From CAIUKV01 sp041659105 (GTDB lineage: Bacteria; Actinomycetota; Acidimicrobiia; IMCC26256; PALSA-555): 29,671 nt of DNA. Positions within the stretch are counted from its first letter, which is position 1; every line of letters starts with the position of its first letter. The stretch lies in contig JBAZYX010000039.1 of assembly GCA_041659105.1 (NCBI GenBank), positions 1 to 29,671 on the forward strand, in the 5' to 3' direction. Positions 1 to 13,102 of the stretch are shown in pieces. The position numbers and the translations under genes are program-made. The notes beneath the pieces are model-generated. The model saw only the letters and a list, made by a program, of their open reading frames with translations, was not told where the DNA came from and did not search any database.

Positions 1-1
1 G

Positions 2-811
2 GTTTCGCACGTAACGGTCGCGGCGCAGGCCGCGAAGCACCGGCAGGAGCAGTACCGGGAGCACGAGGACGTGATCCTCGACGCGGCCCGGAGTCTGGCG
101 GCGTCGGCATTCCGGCCGCTCATGCAGTACTGGCGGGCGTGTGCCGATGATGCCGCGGCCGACGAACCCACCGCCGCCGACGCCGACTACCTCGACATCG
201 CCGCCACCTTCGCCGGAGTCGGGCACCTGGACGGGCGCCTCGAACCGATCGCCACCAAGGCGTTGATCGACCGTCTCGACGCGCTCGAGCCGCCCGACTC
301 CACCGACGGGTCACGTCCGCCGCGCACGCTCGCGCAGCGCCGCGCCGCGGCATTGAAGCGCCTCGTCTGCGGCGACCAACCGCCGACGGTGAGCATCGAC
401 GTGATCGTGGATGTCGACACCCTCGCCGGCCGGTCATCCCCCGATCCCCTGCACGGGTGCTGTGAGGTGGTCGGGTACGGGCCCATCTCCCCGGTGCTCG
501 CCCGAACCCTCGCGTGTGACGCCGCGATCGGTCGCGTGCTGATGCGGGGCGACTCCGAGGTCCTCGACCTCGGCCGCCGCACCCGCCTGATCACCCCGGC
601 GCTCCGCCGGATGCTCGCCGTCCGCGACCGCACCTGCGTCGAGCCCGGCTGCGACATCCCCGCCCCCTGGTGCGACGGCCACCACATCGTGCCTTGGGAA
701 CGGCACGGACCGACCAGCCTCGACAACCTCGAGCTCCGCTGCCGCTCCCATCACCTCGCCGTCCACCGACGACTCCACCGCGAGCAACGAGGCCAACCCC
801 GACGGGAGTGA
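2..811 (+). CDS. DUF222 / HNH endonuclease domain protein (5' truncated)
   Basis: The reading frame is open from base 2 to the TGA at 809-811, so the true start lies left of the window; the GTG at 71 is internal. The visible 269 residues carry the end of a DUF222-like helical region and then a C-terminal HNH nuclease motif: a CVEPGC zinc-type pair, CDGHHIVPWERHG, an Asn in SLDNLELRC and a closing SHHLAVHR. This arrangement is that of the actinobacterial 13E12-repeat family, which is usually multicopy. Members are assumed to be DNA-binding or nuclease proteins, but the physiological role is not established. It converges on the aldehyde dehydrogenase with only 29 bp between the two stop codons. 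Confidence 0.85.
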   Translation, partial: VSHVTVAAQAAKHRQEQYREHEDVILDAARSLAASAFRPLMQYWRACADDAAADEPTAADADYLDIAATFAGVGHLDGRLEPIATKALIDRLDALEPPDSTDGSRPPRTLAQRRAAALKRLVCGDQPPTVSIDVIVDVDTLAGRSSPDPLHGCCEVVGYGPISPVLARTLACDAAIGRVLMRGDSEVLDLGRRTRLITPALRRMLAVRDRTCVEPGCDIPAPWCDGHHIVPWERHGPTSLDNLELRCRSHHLAVHRRLHREQRGQPRRE

Positions 812-840
812 ACGCTCCGCGCGCGCGGTTCGACCCCAGG

Positions 841-2289
841 TCAGCCGGTGGGGAGGATGATGGTCTGGTACTCGGTGTAGGGCGCGATGCCCTCGGGGCC
901 GAGCTCGCGGCCGATGCCCGACGCCCTGAACCCGCCGAACGGCGCGTTGAAGTCGAGGATCATCGAGCTGTTGACCGCGACCACCCCGGTGCGCACCTTC
1001 GCCGCCACCGCAGCACCGTGCTCGGCGTCGGCGGTCCACACCGAGCCGCACAGCCCGTAGTCGGAGTCGTTCGCGATCGCGACGGCCTCGGCCTCGCTCT
1101 CGTACTTGATCACCGAGAGCACCGGCCCGAAGATCTCCTCGCGCGCGATCTGCATGTCGTTGGTGACGTTGGCGAACACCGTCGGCTCGACGTACCAGCC
1201 CTTGTCGAGGTCCTTCGGAACGCCGCCACCGACGACCGCGCTCGCACCAGCGCTGCGGCCGGCGTCGAGGAAGCCGCGCACGCGCTCTTGCTGACGCTGC
1301 GCGACGAGCGGGCCGACCTGGGTCGCGTCGTCGAGCGGGTCGCCCGTCTTCAGCGCGCCGACCGCGGCCGCCAGCGCGTCGACGACCTCGTCGTAGCGCG
1401 TCGCGCTCACGAGGATCCGGCTCTGCGCGCCGCACACCTGGCCGTTGTTCATCAGGCCCGACATCACCAGGTTGCCGAGCGACGCGTCGTCGATCACCCA
1501 GTCGTCGAGCACGATCGCTGCGCTCTTGCCGCCGAGCTCGAGCGTGCAGCGCTTCAGCTGCTCGCCGCAGATCGCGCCGATCTTGCGGCCGACCGCGGTG
1601 GAGCCGGTGAAGCTGACCTTGTCGATCCCGGGGTGGCGCACGAGGTGGTCGCCGGTCTCCCGGCCCGCGGCGACGACGTTGATCACTCCCGGCGGGAGAT
1701 CAACCTCGTGGATCGCGTCGGCGAGGAGGTAGCCGTCGAGCGGGGTCTCGGGCGCGGGCTTCAGCACGATGGGGCAACCGGCGGCCATCGCGGGCCCGAG
1801 CTTCAGCGCGGCGATGAACAGCGGGACGTTCCACGGGATGATCCCCGCGGCCACCCCCACCGGCGCGCGGCGGACCTTGATCGGCGCGCCGAGCGCGCCC
1901 ATGCGGTCGTCCTCCCAGCCGTAGCCGGGGGCGATCGCGGCGTAGGTGTCGAGCACCATCGTCGCCGAGAAGACCTGGCCCATGATCGACCACTGCTTCG
2001 GCGACCCGTTCTCCGACGAGATCGTGTCGGCGAGGTCCTGGGCCCGGGCCTGGAGCGCGGCCGAGAGCCGCTTGATGCCATCGGCCCGCTCGGCCGGGGT
2101 CATCTGCGGCCAGGGGCCGTGGTCGAACGCCTCCCGGGCGGCCGCGACGGCGCGGTCCATGTCGGCCGGGGTGGCGTCGGGCACCCGCCCGATGACTTCC
2201 TCGGTGTGCGGGGAGACGACGTCGATCGTGCCGCTGCCCTCGGAGGCGACCCACTCGCCGCCGACGTAGATCTGCTCACGGACCTGCAC
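841..2289 (-). CDS. Aldehyde dehydrogenase, NAD(P)-dependent
   Basis: A full-length 482-residue ALDH-superfamily enzyme oxidising an aldehyde to the acid with NAD(P)+. The key residues are all present: Asn154 in IIPWNVP, the FTGST cofactor turn at 227-231, the general base Glu251 in LELGGKS, the nucleophile Cys286 in NNGQVCGAQS, and EEIFGPVLSV near residue 390. The GTG start is fixed by a strong AGGAGG Shine-Dalgarno 5-6 bases upstream. A TACCCT hexamer on the minus strand (2321-2316) is a possible -10. The substrate cannot be read from the sequence; the family includes betaine-aldehyde, retinal-like and generic fatty-aldehyde enzymes. gltD lies upstream on the same strand, 56 bp away, but the two look like separate units. 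Confidence 0.93.
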   Translation of the reverse strand: MQVREQIYVGGEWVASEGSGTIDVVSPHTEEVIGRVPDATPADMDRAVAAAREAFDHGPWPQMTPAERADGIKRLSAALQARAQDLADTISSENGSPKQWSIMGQVFSATMVLDTYAAIAPGYGWEDDRMGALGAPIKVRRAPVGVAAGIIPWNVPLFIAALKLGPAMAAGCPIVLKPAPETPLDGYLLADAIHEVDLPPGVINVVAAGRETGDHLVRHPGIDKVSFTGSTAVGRKIGAICGEQLKRCTLELGGKSAAIVLDDWVIDDASLGNLVMSGLMNNGQVCGAQSRILVSATRYDEVVDALAAAVGALKTGDPLDDATQVGPLVAQRQQERVRGFLDAGRSAGASAVVGGGVPKDLDKGWYVEPTVFANVTNDMQIAREEIFGPVLSVIKYESEAEAVAIANDSDYGLCGSVWTADAEHGAAVAAKVRTGVVAVNSSMILDFNAPFGGFRASGIGRELGPEGIAPYTEYQTIILPTG

Positions 2290-2294
2290 GAGGA

Positions 2295-2312
2295 CCTCCT
2301 GGGATCAGGAGG
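2295..2312 (-). promoter_or_regulatory. Hairpin that could mask the ALDH Shine-Dalgarno
   Basis: Just before the aldehyde dehydrogenase start, CCTCCTG and CAGGAGG form a perfect 7-bp inverted repeat around a 4-base loop. The 3' arm is the ribosome binding site itself. If the mRNA begins upstream of 2312 (minus strand), the Shine-Dalgarno could be paired. If the -10 is the TACCCT at 2321-2316, transcription would begin around 2309 and half of the 5' arm would be missing. The mapped transcript start therefore decides whether this matters. Confidence 0.35.
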
Positions 2313-2345
2313 CGCAGGGTATCCGTCGGATCGACGTGCTGGGGT

Positions 2346-8382
<6,037 letters not shown>

Positions 8383-8402
8383 CTGCGTGCTCTCATCCAC
8401 AT

Positions 8403-8418
8403 GTGCCGCGAACGGCAC
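8403..8418 (-). promoter_or_regulatory. Hairpin in the gltB leader
   Basis: On the gltB strand this reads GTGCCG-TTCG-CGGCAC, a perfect 6-bp stem with a UUCG loop closed by a G-C pair, ending 20 bases before the ATG. It would lie in a leader of about 80 nt if transcription starts from the -10 candidate at 8476-8471. It belongs to no riboswitch class I can name. It may be a simple structural or attenuation element, or chance. Confidence 0.35.
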
Positions 8419-8470
8419 GAACCGACGGTGGACGCAGAGGGACGTCGTTGGCCCGGCTGCGAGAACGGAA

Positions 8471-8500
8471 AGCGTAGCCCGCCTCCAGGGCCGCTGTCCC
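8471..8500 (-). promoter_or_regulatory. Candidate gltBD promoter
   Basis: On the minus strand a TACGCT -10 (8476-8471) is preceded, after 18 bases, by GGGACA (8500-8495), which keeps the GACA part of a sigma-70 -35. It is the best sigma-70-like pair in the 257-bp gap between gltB and the divergent LemA-like gene. No clear NtrC- or GlnR-type operator is visible by eye. Confidence 0.35.
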
Positions 8501-8639
8501 AACGAATTCGGTCGCGGGCGGGCGCCGGCTCCGTCCCCGTCCCGCCGGTCCGGACCTCCCGCACCGCTTGGGGCCGTTGGGGCCGGAGTGGCGGGAGTGG
8601 CCCGAGATCGGCCGGTCGCGCCGGTAGGGTCGGCGCGCC

Positions 8640-9203
8640 ATGTCCCGGCGGGTGATCCTCTTCCTCGTGCTGGCGATCCTCGTGGTCGTCGGCGGCGCCG
8701 TGGCCGTGTTCGCCACCGCCCGCCCCGCGCTGGAAGACGACCGTCAGGCCGTCGACGCCCGGTGGGCCGCCCTGCGGGGGCCGCTCGCGGTCCGCTACGA
8801 GGGCCTCGGCCAGCTCGCCACCGCCCTGGCCAACGGCGGCGCGGGTGATCGCAGCTACACCGTCGCCCTCACCGACGAGGTCGGGGTCTGGGCCGACCTC
8901 GCCCGCAGCTCCGACCCCGACCCCGACGCCGAGGCGACCGCGGCCAACCGGCTCGAGGGGCTCGCGGCCCGGGTCCGGGCCAACGTGGCCGAGTCGGCCC
9001 GCCTCGGCCGGGACACAGGGGTGACCCAGGCCCTCGGCATGTTCGACTCCGCCCTGGTGCCCACGGCCGACGTCGAGGCCTACAACCGGGCCGTGCGGCG
9101 GTACCAGGCCACCCGCACCGACACCCTCAAGCGCATCCCCGCCGACCTGCTGGGCTACGACGCCCGGCCCGTGCTCGTGATCGGGGTCGCGGCCGCGCGG
9201 TGA
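8640..9203 (+). CDS. LemA-like membrane-anchored protein
   Basis: 187 residues. Residues 4-27 form one hydrophobic N-terminal membrane anchor (RVILFLVLAILVVVGGAVAVF). The rest is helical and Ala/Arg-rich. The C-terminal stretch YNRAVRRYQATR...IPADLLGYDARPVLVI resembles the end of LemA proteins (a YN-x-AV-x-x-Y segment, then F/IP-x-x-L-x-G), and VDARWAALRGPL near the anchor resembles the LemA start. The early helices of LemA are poorly matched, so this is a divergent member or an analogue. The function of LemA proteins is not known. It starts at an ATG with no clear Shine-Dalgarno; TAGGGT lies 9 bases upstream (8625-8630). Confidence 0.6.
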   Translation: MSRRVILFLVLAILVVVGGAVAVFATARPALEDDRQAVDARWAALRGPLAVRYEGLGQLATALANGGAGDRSYTVALTDEVGVWADLARSSDPDPDAEATAANRLEGLAARVRANVAESARLGRDTGVTQALGMFDSALVPTADVEAYNRAVRRYQATRTDTLKRIPADLLGYDARPVLVIGVAAAR

Positions 9204-9236
9204 GCCGGATCCTTCATCGGCCCAGGCCGGACCGCG

Positions 9237-9551
9237 TCACGACATGGCGCGTCGGAGGCTCGCGTCGTGCGACAGCACCTGGAGCAGGTCGCCCACCTTG
9301 TGGTGGCGCTCGGCCGGGTGGCGCAGCGGGCGGTTCCGGTGCACGCGGTAGACGTTGCGGCGGCCGACCCGGCGGACGTCGAGGTAGCCCTCGGCCTCGA
9401 GCTCGGCCACGATCCGCTGCGCGGCTCGCTCGGTGATCCTGACGCGCTCGGCGACGTCACGAAGACGCAGGTCGGGTTCGGCGGCGATCGCGAGCAGCAC
9501 GTGCGCGTGGTTGGTGAGGAACGTCCACGTGGACATCGGGTGCTCGGTCAT
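9237..9551 (-). CDS. Small winged-helix transcriptional regulator
   Basis: 104 residues (MTEHPMSTWTFLTNHAHVLL...). Residues about 10-70 read as a winged helix-turn-helix of the MarR/ArsR type: LLAIAAEPDLRLRDVAERV, then the recognition helix region ITERAAQRIVAELEAEGYL, then the wing DVRRVGRRNVYRVH. No ligand-binding or dimerisation domain follows, only a short basic helical tail. The ATG at 9551 is chosen because upstream codons are not protein-like and a GAGGA lies 8 bases away; the Met at 9536 is an alternative. It is divergent from purK, so it may regulate itself or purK, but nothing in the sequence proves a target. Confidence 0.75.
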   Translation of the reverse strand: MTEHPMSTWTFLTNHAHVLLAIAAEPDLRLRDVAERVRITERAAQRIVAELEAEGYLDVRRVGRRNVYRVHRNRPLRHPAERHHKVGDLLQVLSHDASLRRAMS

Positions 9552-9580
9552 GGGTGCCGTCCTCGTCCCGCGTTCGGCCC

Positions 9581-9610
9581 GTTCCGGAACTTGTTTACCG
9601 GAGAATAGTT
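9581..9610. promoter_or_regulatory. Palindrome and AT-rich patch between the regulator and purK
   Basis: The 115-bp divergent gap holds a perfect 10-bp palindrome, GTTCCGGAAC (9581-9590), followed by an AT-rich patch (TTGTTTACCGGAGAATAGTT) that stands out in this GC-rich DNA. Its centre, TTTACCGGAGAA, is partly palindromic. These are natural candidates for an operator of the adjacent winged-helix protein. No -35/-10 pair is convincing on either strand within the patch. Confidence 0.35.
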
Positions 9611-9666
9611 GCGTGAATACGCCCGGGTGCGTTCCTGTTGCCACGCGCCGCGCCACACTGTCGGCC

Positions 9667-10776
9667 GTGGACACCCCGCTCGTGGCCGTGCTCGGCGGCG
9701 GCCAGCTCGGCCGCATGCTCGGGCTCGCCGCGATCCCGTTGGGCGTGCGCTGCCGCTTCCTCGACCCGGTCGCCGGAGCTCCCGCCGAGGCCGTCGGCCC
9801 GCTCGTGGTCGGGCCACTCGGCGACGCCGACGCGCTCGCCGCGGTGACGACCGGCGCGGACGTCGTGACCTACGAGTGGGAGGGCGTGCCCGCCGAGGGC
9901 GCCCGTGCGCTGGCCGACCGCGTCCCGGTGCGCCCCGGGTGGCGCCCCCTCGCGGTCGCCCAGGACCGGCTCGAGGAGAAGCGCGCCTTCCGCCGGCTCG
10001 GGATCGGCGTCCCGGCGTTCGCGGCCGTCGACTCGCTCGCCGACCTCGACGCCGCGCTCGCGACCATCGGCGCGCCCGCGGTCCTCAAGACCCGGCGGGG
10101 CGGCTACGACGGCAAGGGCCAGTTCGTGCTGCGCGACCGCGCCGACGCCGACGCCGCGTTCGCGGAGCTCGGTGGCAGGCCGCTGATCCTCGAAGCCCTG
10201 GTCCCGTTCGACCGCGAGCTGTCGATGATCGCGGCGCGCGGGCTCGACGGCGACGTCCGCTGCTTCCCGCTGGTCGACAACACCCACCGCCACGGGATCC
10301 TGCGGGTGAGCCGGGCGCCGGCGCCGGGGACCGACAACGCGCTGCAGGAAGCGGGCGAGTCCATTGCGCGCACGCTGCTCGACGACTTCGACTACGTCGG
10401 CGTGCTCACCGTGGAGCTGTTCGAGGCCGGCGGAACGCTGCTCGCGAACGAGTTCGCGCCGCGCGTGCACAACTCGGGCCACTGGACGATCGAGGGTGCG
10501 GAGACGAGCCAGTTCGAACAGCACCTGCGCGCGGTGCTCGGCTGGCCGTTGGGGTCACCGGCGGCACGCGGCCACGCCGCGATGTTGAACGCGATCGGTG
10601 AGCTCCCGCCGCGCGACGCGGTGCTCGCGGTCCCGGGCGCGCGCTTCCACGACTACGGCAAGACGCCCCGGCCCGGCCGCAAGGTCGGCCACGTCACCGT
10701 GGTGGCCGACACCCCCGACGAGCTCGACGCGCGCGTGGCCCGCCTCCTCGCCGTCTCCCCCGGCACCCTCGGCTGA
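9667..10776 (+). CDS. purK: 5-(Carboxyamino)imidazole ribonucleotide synthase
   Basis: 369 residues; an ATP-grasp enzyme converting AIR, ATP and bicarbonate to N5-CAIR in purine synthesis. The start is the GTG giving MDTPLVAVLGGGQLGRMLGLAA, which matches the canonical PurK N-terminus. The frame extends further left but without homology. ATP-grasp landmarks are visible: AVLKTRRGGYDGKGQ, PLILEALVPFDRELSMIAARG, VGVLTVELFE, LLANEFAPRVHNSGHWTIEGAETSQFEQHLRA. CACACT lies 7 bases before the start and may be a leaderless -10. The usual partner purE is not in the window. The 3' end runs straight into a tandem repeat and hairpin. Confidence 0.95.
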   Translation: MDTPLVAVLGGGQLGRMLGLAAIPLGVRCRFLDPVAGAPAEAVGPLVVGPLGDADALAAVTTGADVVTYEWEGVPAEGARALADRVPVRPGWRPLAVAQDRLEEKRAFRRLGIGVPAFAAVDSLADLDAALATIGAPAVLKTRRGGYDGKGQFVLRDRADADAAFAELGGRPLILEALVPFDRELSMIAARGLDGDVRCFPLVDNTHRHGILRVSRAPAPGTDNALQEAGESIARTLLDDFDYVGVLTVELFEAGGTLLANEFAPRVHNSGHWTIEGAETSQFEQHLRAVLGWPLGSPAARGHAAMLNAIGELPPRDAVLAVPGARFHDYGKTPRPGRKVGHVTVVADTPDELDARVARLLAVSPGTLG

Positions 10777-10780
10777 TCCC

Positions 10781-10850
10781 CGCGCTTCCCCGCGCTTCCC
10801 CGCGCTTCCCCGCGCTTCCCCGCGCTTCCCCGCGCTTCCCCCGCTTCCCT
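10781..10850. repeat. Tandem 10-bp repeat, six perfect copies
   Basis: The unit CGCGCTTCCC is repeated six times without change from 10781 to 10840, followed by a decayed copy (CCGCTTCCCT). It begins 4 bases after the purK stop codon. The period is close to one DNA helical turn, so all units face the same side of the helix. There are no spacers, so it is not CRISPR-like. A strand-slippage origin is likely. Confidence 0.95.
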
Positions 10851-10899
10851 TTTGGCGTCACTCGTGCCGCTGACGGCGGCACGAGTGACGCCAGAAGGG
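10847..10899. terminator. Long bidirectional hairpin between purK and the CoA racemase gene
   Basis: Arms 10847-10870 and 10876-10899 pair over 24 positions with a single T-G wobble around a 5-base loop (TGACG). The inner 17 bp are a perfect inverted repeat. It sits between two convergent genes, so a two-way terminator is the simplest reading, although no T-run follows the stem on either side. It could instead be a mobile-type palindromic element. Confidence 0.65.
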
Positions 10900-10931
10900 T
10901 GACGAGGGCGGCGGTGCTGAGGGGCGGCGCG

Positions 10932-12074
10932 TCAGGCGACGGCGCCGGTGGCGCGGAGGGCGGTGATCTCGTCGGCGGAGAAGCCGAAGTCGGCGAGCAC
11001 AGCGTCGGTGTGCTCCCCCGGCTTGGACCGGGGCCGCTGGATCTCGCCCGGCGTCCGCGAGAAGCGCGGCGCCGGCGCGGGCTGGAGGATCCCCTCGTAC
11101 TCCACGATCGTGTTGCGCGCCCTGATGTGCGGGTGCTCGGCCGCCTCGCTCATCGGCAGGACCGGCGCGAAGCACACGTCGGTGCCCTCGAGCTGCGCGC
11201 ACCACTCGTCGCGCGTCTTCGACTTGAACAGCTCGGTGAAGCGCGTGCGCAACACCTCCACCTGAGCGCGGTCGCTCGGGTGCGGGAGGTCCTCACCCGC
11301 CAGACCGGTGAGCTCCAGGAATTCCGCGTAGAACTGCGGCTCGAGCGAGCCGAGCGCGATGAACCTGCCGTCGGCGGTCTCGTAGGTGTCGTACGCGGGG
11401 CCGCCGGTGTCGAGCAGGTTCGTCCCCAGCTCCTCGTTCCACCCGCCGACCGCGCGCACACCCCAGATCATCGACATCAGCGTGGCGGCGCCGTCGACCA
11501 TCGCGGCGTCGACCACCTGGCCCTGGCCCGAGGTCCGGGCCTCGAGGATCCCGCACACCACGCCGAACGCGAGGAGCATCCCGCCGCCGCCGAAGTCGCC
11601 GATGAGGTTGATCGGCGGCGTGGGCTTGCCGCCGGCCCGGCCGAAGTGCGCGAGCGCGCCGGCGAGGGCGATGTAGTTGATGTCGTGCCCGGCGGCCTGG
11701 GCGAGCGGGCCGTCCTGGCCCCAGCCGGTCATCCGGCCGTAGACGAGCGCCGGGTTGGCGGCCAGGCAGACGTCGGGACCGACCCCGAGGCGCTCGGCCA
11801 CGCCCGGGCGATAGCCCTCGATCAGCGCGTCGGCGGACGCGACCAGGCGCAGCACGGTCTCCACGCCCTCGGGCTGCTTCAGGTCCACCGCCACGGAGCG
11901 GCGCCCGCGGTCGAGCACCTCCACCGAGCCGGGTCCGGTGTCCTTGCCGACCCATTGCGCACGGTCGACCCGGATCACCTCGGCACCCATGTCGGAGAGC
12001 AGCATCGCGGCGAACGGGCCCGGCCCGATCCCCGCGAGCTCGACGACCTTCACTCCCCCAAGCGGTCCCGGCAC
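10932..12074 (-). CDS. Alpha-methylacyl-CoA racemase-like CaiB/BaiF family protein
   Basis: 380 residues of the family III CoA-transferase fold. The sequence follows the alpha-methylacyl-CoA racemase subgroup closely: VVELAGIGPGPFAAMLLSDMGA, IEGYRPGVAERLG, MTGWGQDGP, GHDINYIALAGAL and NLIGDFGGGG. His130 and Asp160 match in type and spacing the two catalytic residues of mycobacterial MCR. The probable role is racemising the 2-methyl centre of branched acyl-CoAs for beta-oxidation. The GTG at 12074 is chosen because GGAGG precedes it and the protein then begins exactly like MCR. A longer GTG start at 12146 overlaps a TAGGGT -10 candidate and would lie upstream of its transcript start. A formyl- or succinyl-CoA transferase is less likely. 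Confidence 0.88.
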   Translation of the reverse strand: MPGPLGGVKVVELAGIGPGPFAAMLLSDMGAEVIRVDRAQWVGKDTGPGSVEVLDRGRRSVAVDLKQPEGVETVLRLVASADALIEGYRPGVAERLGVGPDVCLAANPALVYGRMTGWGQDGPLAQAAGHDINYIALAGALAHFGRAGGKPTPPINLIGDFGGGGMLLAFGVVCGILEARTSGQGQVVDAAMVDGAATLMSMIWGVRAVGGWNEELGTNLLDTGGPAYDTYETADGRFIALGSLEPQFYAEFLELTGLAGEDLPHPSDRAQVEVLRTRFTELFKSKTRDEWCAQLEGTDVCFAPVLPMSEAAEHPHIRARNTIVEYEGILQPAPAPRFSRTPGEIQRPRSKPGEHTDAVLADFGFSADEITALRATGAVA

Positions 12075-12322
12075 CGTTCCCTCCACCTTCAGCTCGAGCG
12101 TCGGCCCGCGGATCCGCGGACGCGACGAACCTGACGTCCGCGTCACCCTAGGCCGGACGCGTCCCCGTTCGCCCGACGGCCGGTCGGCGTCGAGGTGGAC
12201 GGCGAGCCGGTGGCCGAGCCTGGGCCCGGCGCGGTGATCGGCGGACGCGCCGTGCTCGAGGGCGGCGTGCGGACCTCCACCGCGGCAGATCGTCGTCGAA
12301 GGACGCTCGCTACGCTCCCGGG
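12075..12322. other. Divergent intergenic region (racemase-like gene / xthA)
   Basis: This 248-bp gap is long for the window. It holds a TAGGGT hexamer on the minus strand (12150-12145), which would start the racemase transcript about 64 nt ahead of its GTG. At the right end, TACGCT at 12311-12316 is 6 bases before the xthA GTG. The middle is 'protein-like' in the plus frame through 12195-12300 (GEPVAEPGPGAVIGGRAVLE) with no recognisable family, so it may be a decayed gene fragment or composition bias. Confidence 0.5.
12311..12316 (+). promoter_or_regulatory. Candidate leaderless -10 for xthA
   Basis: TACGCT with a 6-base gap to the GTG at 12323, which would place transcription start on the start codon. 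The same spacing recurs ahead of several other genes in the window. Confidence 0.5.
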
Positions 12323-13102
12323 GTGCGGATCGCGACCTGGAACGTCAACTCGCTCAAGGCGCGCCTCGGGCGCGTGGAGGAGTGGCTCGAGTACGCGCGG
12401 CCCGACGTGCTCTGCCTCCAGGAGACCAAGCTCTCCGACAAGGCGTTCCCCGCGATGACGTTCTCCGCGTTGGGCTACGACTCCGTGCACCACGGCCAGG
12501 GCCAGTGGAACGGCGTCGCGATCCTCTCGCGGGTCGGCATCGAGCACGCGACCGCCGGGTTCGGTGACCTCGACGACCCGTACGAGGGCGACGCGCGGCT
12601 CGTCGCGGCCACCTGCGGCGGCGTGCGCGTGGTGAGCGTGTACGTGCCGAACGGGCGTGAGGTCGACACCGAGTTCTACGAGCGCAAGCTCGTGTGGCTC
12701 GAGCAGCTGCGCGTGTGGCTCGACACCACGGCCTCCCCCGACGACGCGCTCGCGGTGCTCGGCGACTTCAACGTCGCGCCCGAGGACCGCGACGTGTGGG
12801 CGATGAAGGCGTTCGCGGGCTCCACCCACATCACCGAGCCCGAGCGCGCGGCGGTGCAGCGGTTGTGCGACTGGGGCATGGTCGACGCGTTCCGGGCCCG
12901 TTATGACGACGACCGCCTCTTCACCTATTGGGACTACCGTCGCGGCGACTTCCACCAGGGCCGGGGCATGCGCATCGACCTCGTGCTCGTCACCCGGCCG
13001 CTCGCCGCACGACTCGAGTGGGCGCTCGTCGACCGCAACGCGCGCAAGGGTCAGCAGCCGTCCGACCACGCCCCGCTGTTCATCGACGTCGCCGACGCCT
13101 GA
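12323..13102 (+). CDS. xthA: Exodeoxyribonuclease III
   Basis: 259 residues; 3'-5' exonuclease and AP endonuclease of base-excision repair (EEP superfamily). The motifs are in the expected order: MRIATWNVNSLKARL with Asn7, the metal-binding Glu34 in CLQETK, WNGVAILSR, YVPNGREVD, GDFNVAPEDRDVW with Asp148 and Asn150, GMRIDLVLVT, and the catalytic SDHAPL with Asp248 and His249. The length is typical. The GTG start gives the standard N-terminus with nothing missing. No Shine-Dalgarno is present, but TACGCT lies 6 bases upstream, so a leaderless mRNA is likely. Its stop codon abuts that of the convergent LCP gene with no gap. Confidence 0.96.
   Translation: MRIATWNVNSLKARLGRVEEWLEYARPDVLCLQETKLSDKAFPAMTFSALGYDSVHHGQGQWNGVAILSRVGIEHATAGFGDLDDPYEGDARLVAATCGGVRVVSVYVPNGREVDTEFYERKLVWLEQLRVWLDTTASPDDALAVLGDFNVAPEDRDVWAMKAFAGSTHITEPERAAVQRLCDWGMVDAFRARYDDDRLFTYWDYRRGDFHQGRGMRIDLVLVTRPLAARLEWALVDRNARKGQQPSDHAPLFIDVADA

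Noticed and set aside
8383..8502. N-terminal extension of gltB to a start at 8502
   Set aside because: The added 40 residues are not GltB-like and would cover the proposed promoter and leader hairpin; the ATG at 8382 gives a normal propeptide before Cys33.
9433..9666. purK starting at 9433
   Set aside because: The extra residues are antisense to the winged-helix gene and not PurK-like; the GTG at 9667 gives the canonical N-terminus.
10781..10850. CRISPR-like array
   Set aside because: Units are 10 bp and directly adjacent with no spacers, and no cas genes are present.
12075..12146. Longer start for the racemase-like gene at 12146
   Set aside because: That GTG overlaps a TAGGGT promoter candidate and adds non-family residues; the GTG at 12074 has a GGAGG site and matches MCR from its first residues.
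12195..12458. Short plus-strand ORF overlapping the xthA start
   Set aside because: It overlaps the firmly identified xthA out of frame and becomes Arg/Ser-rich there; only the upstream part is kept, as a low-interest observation.
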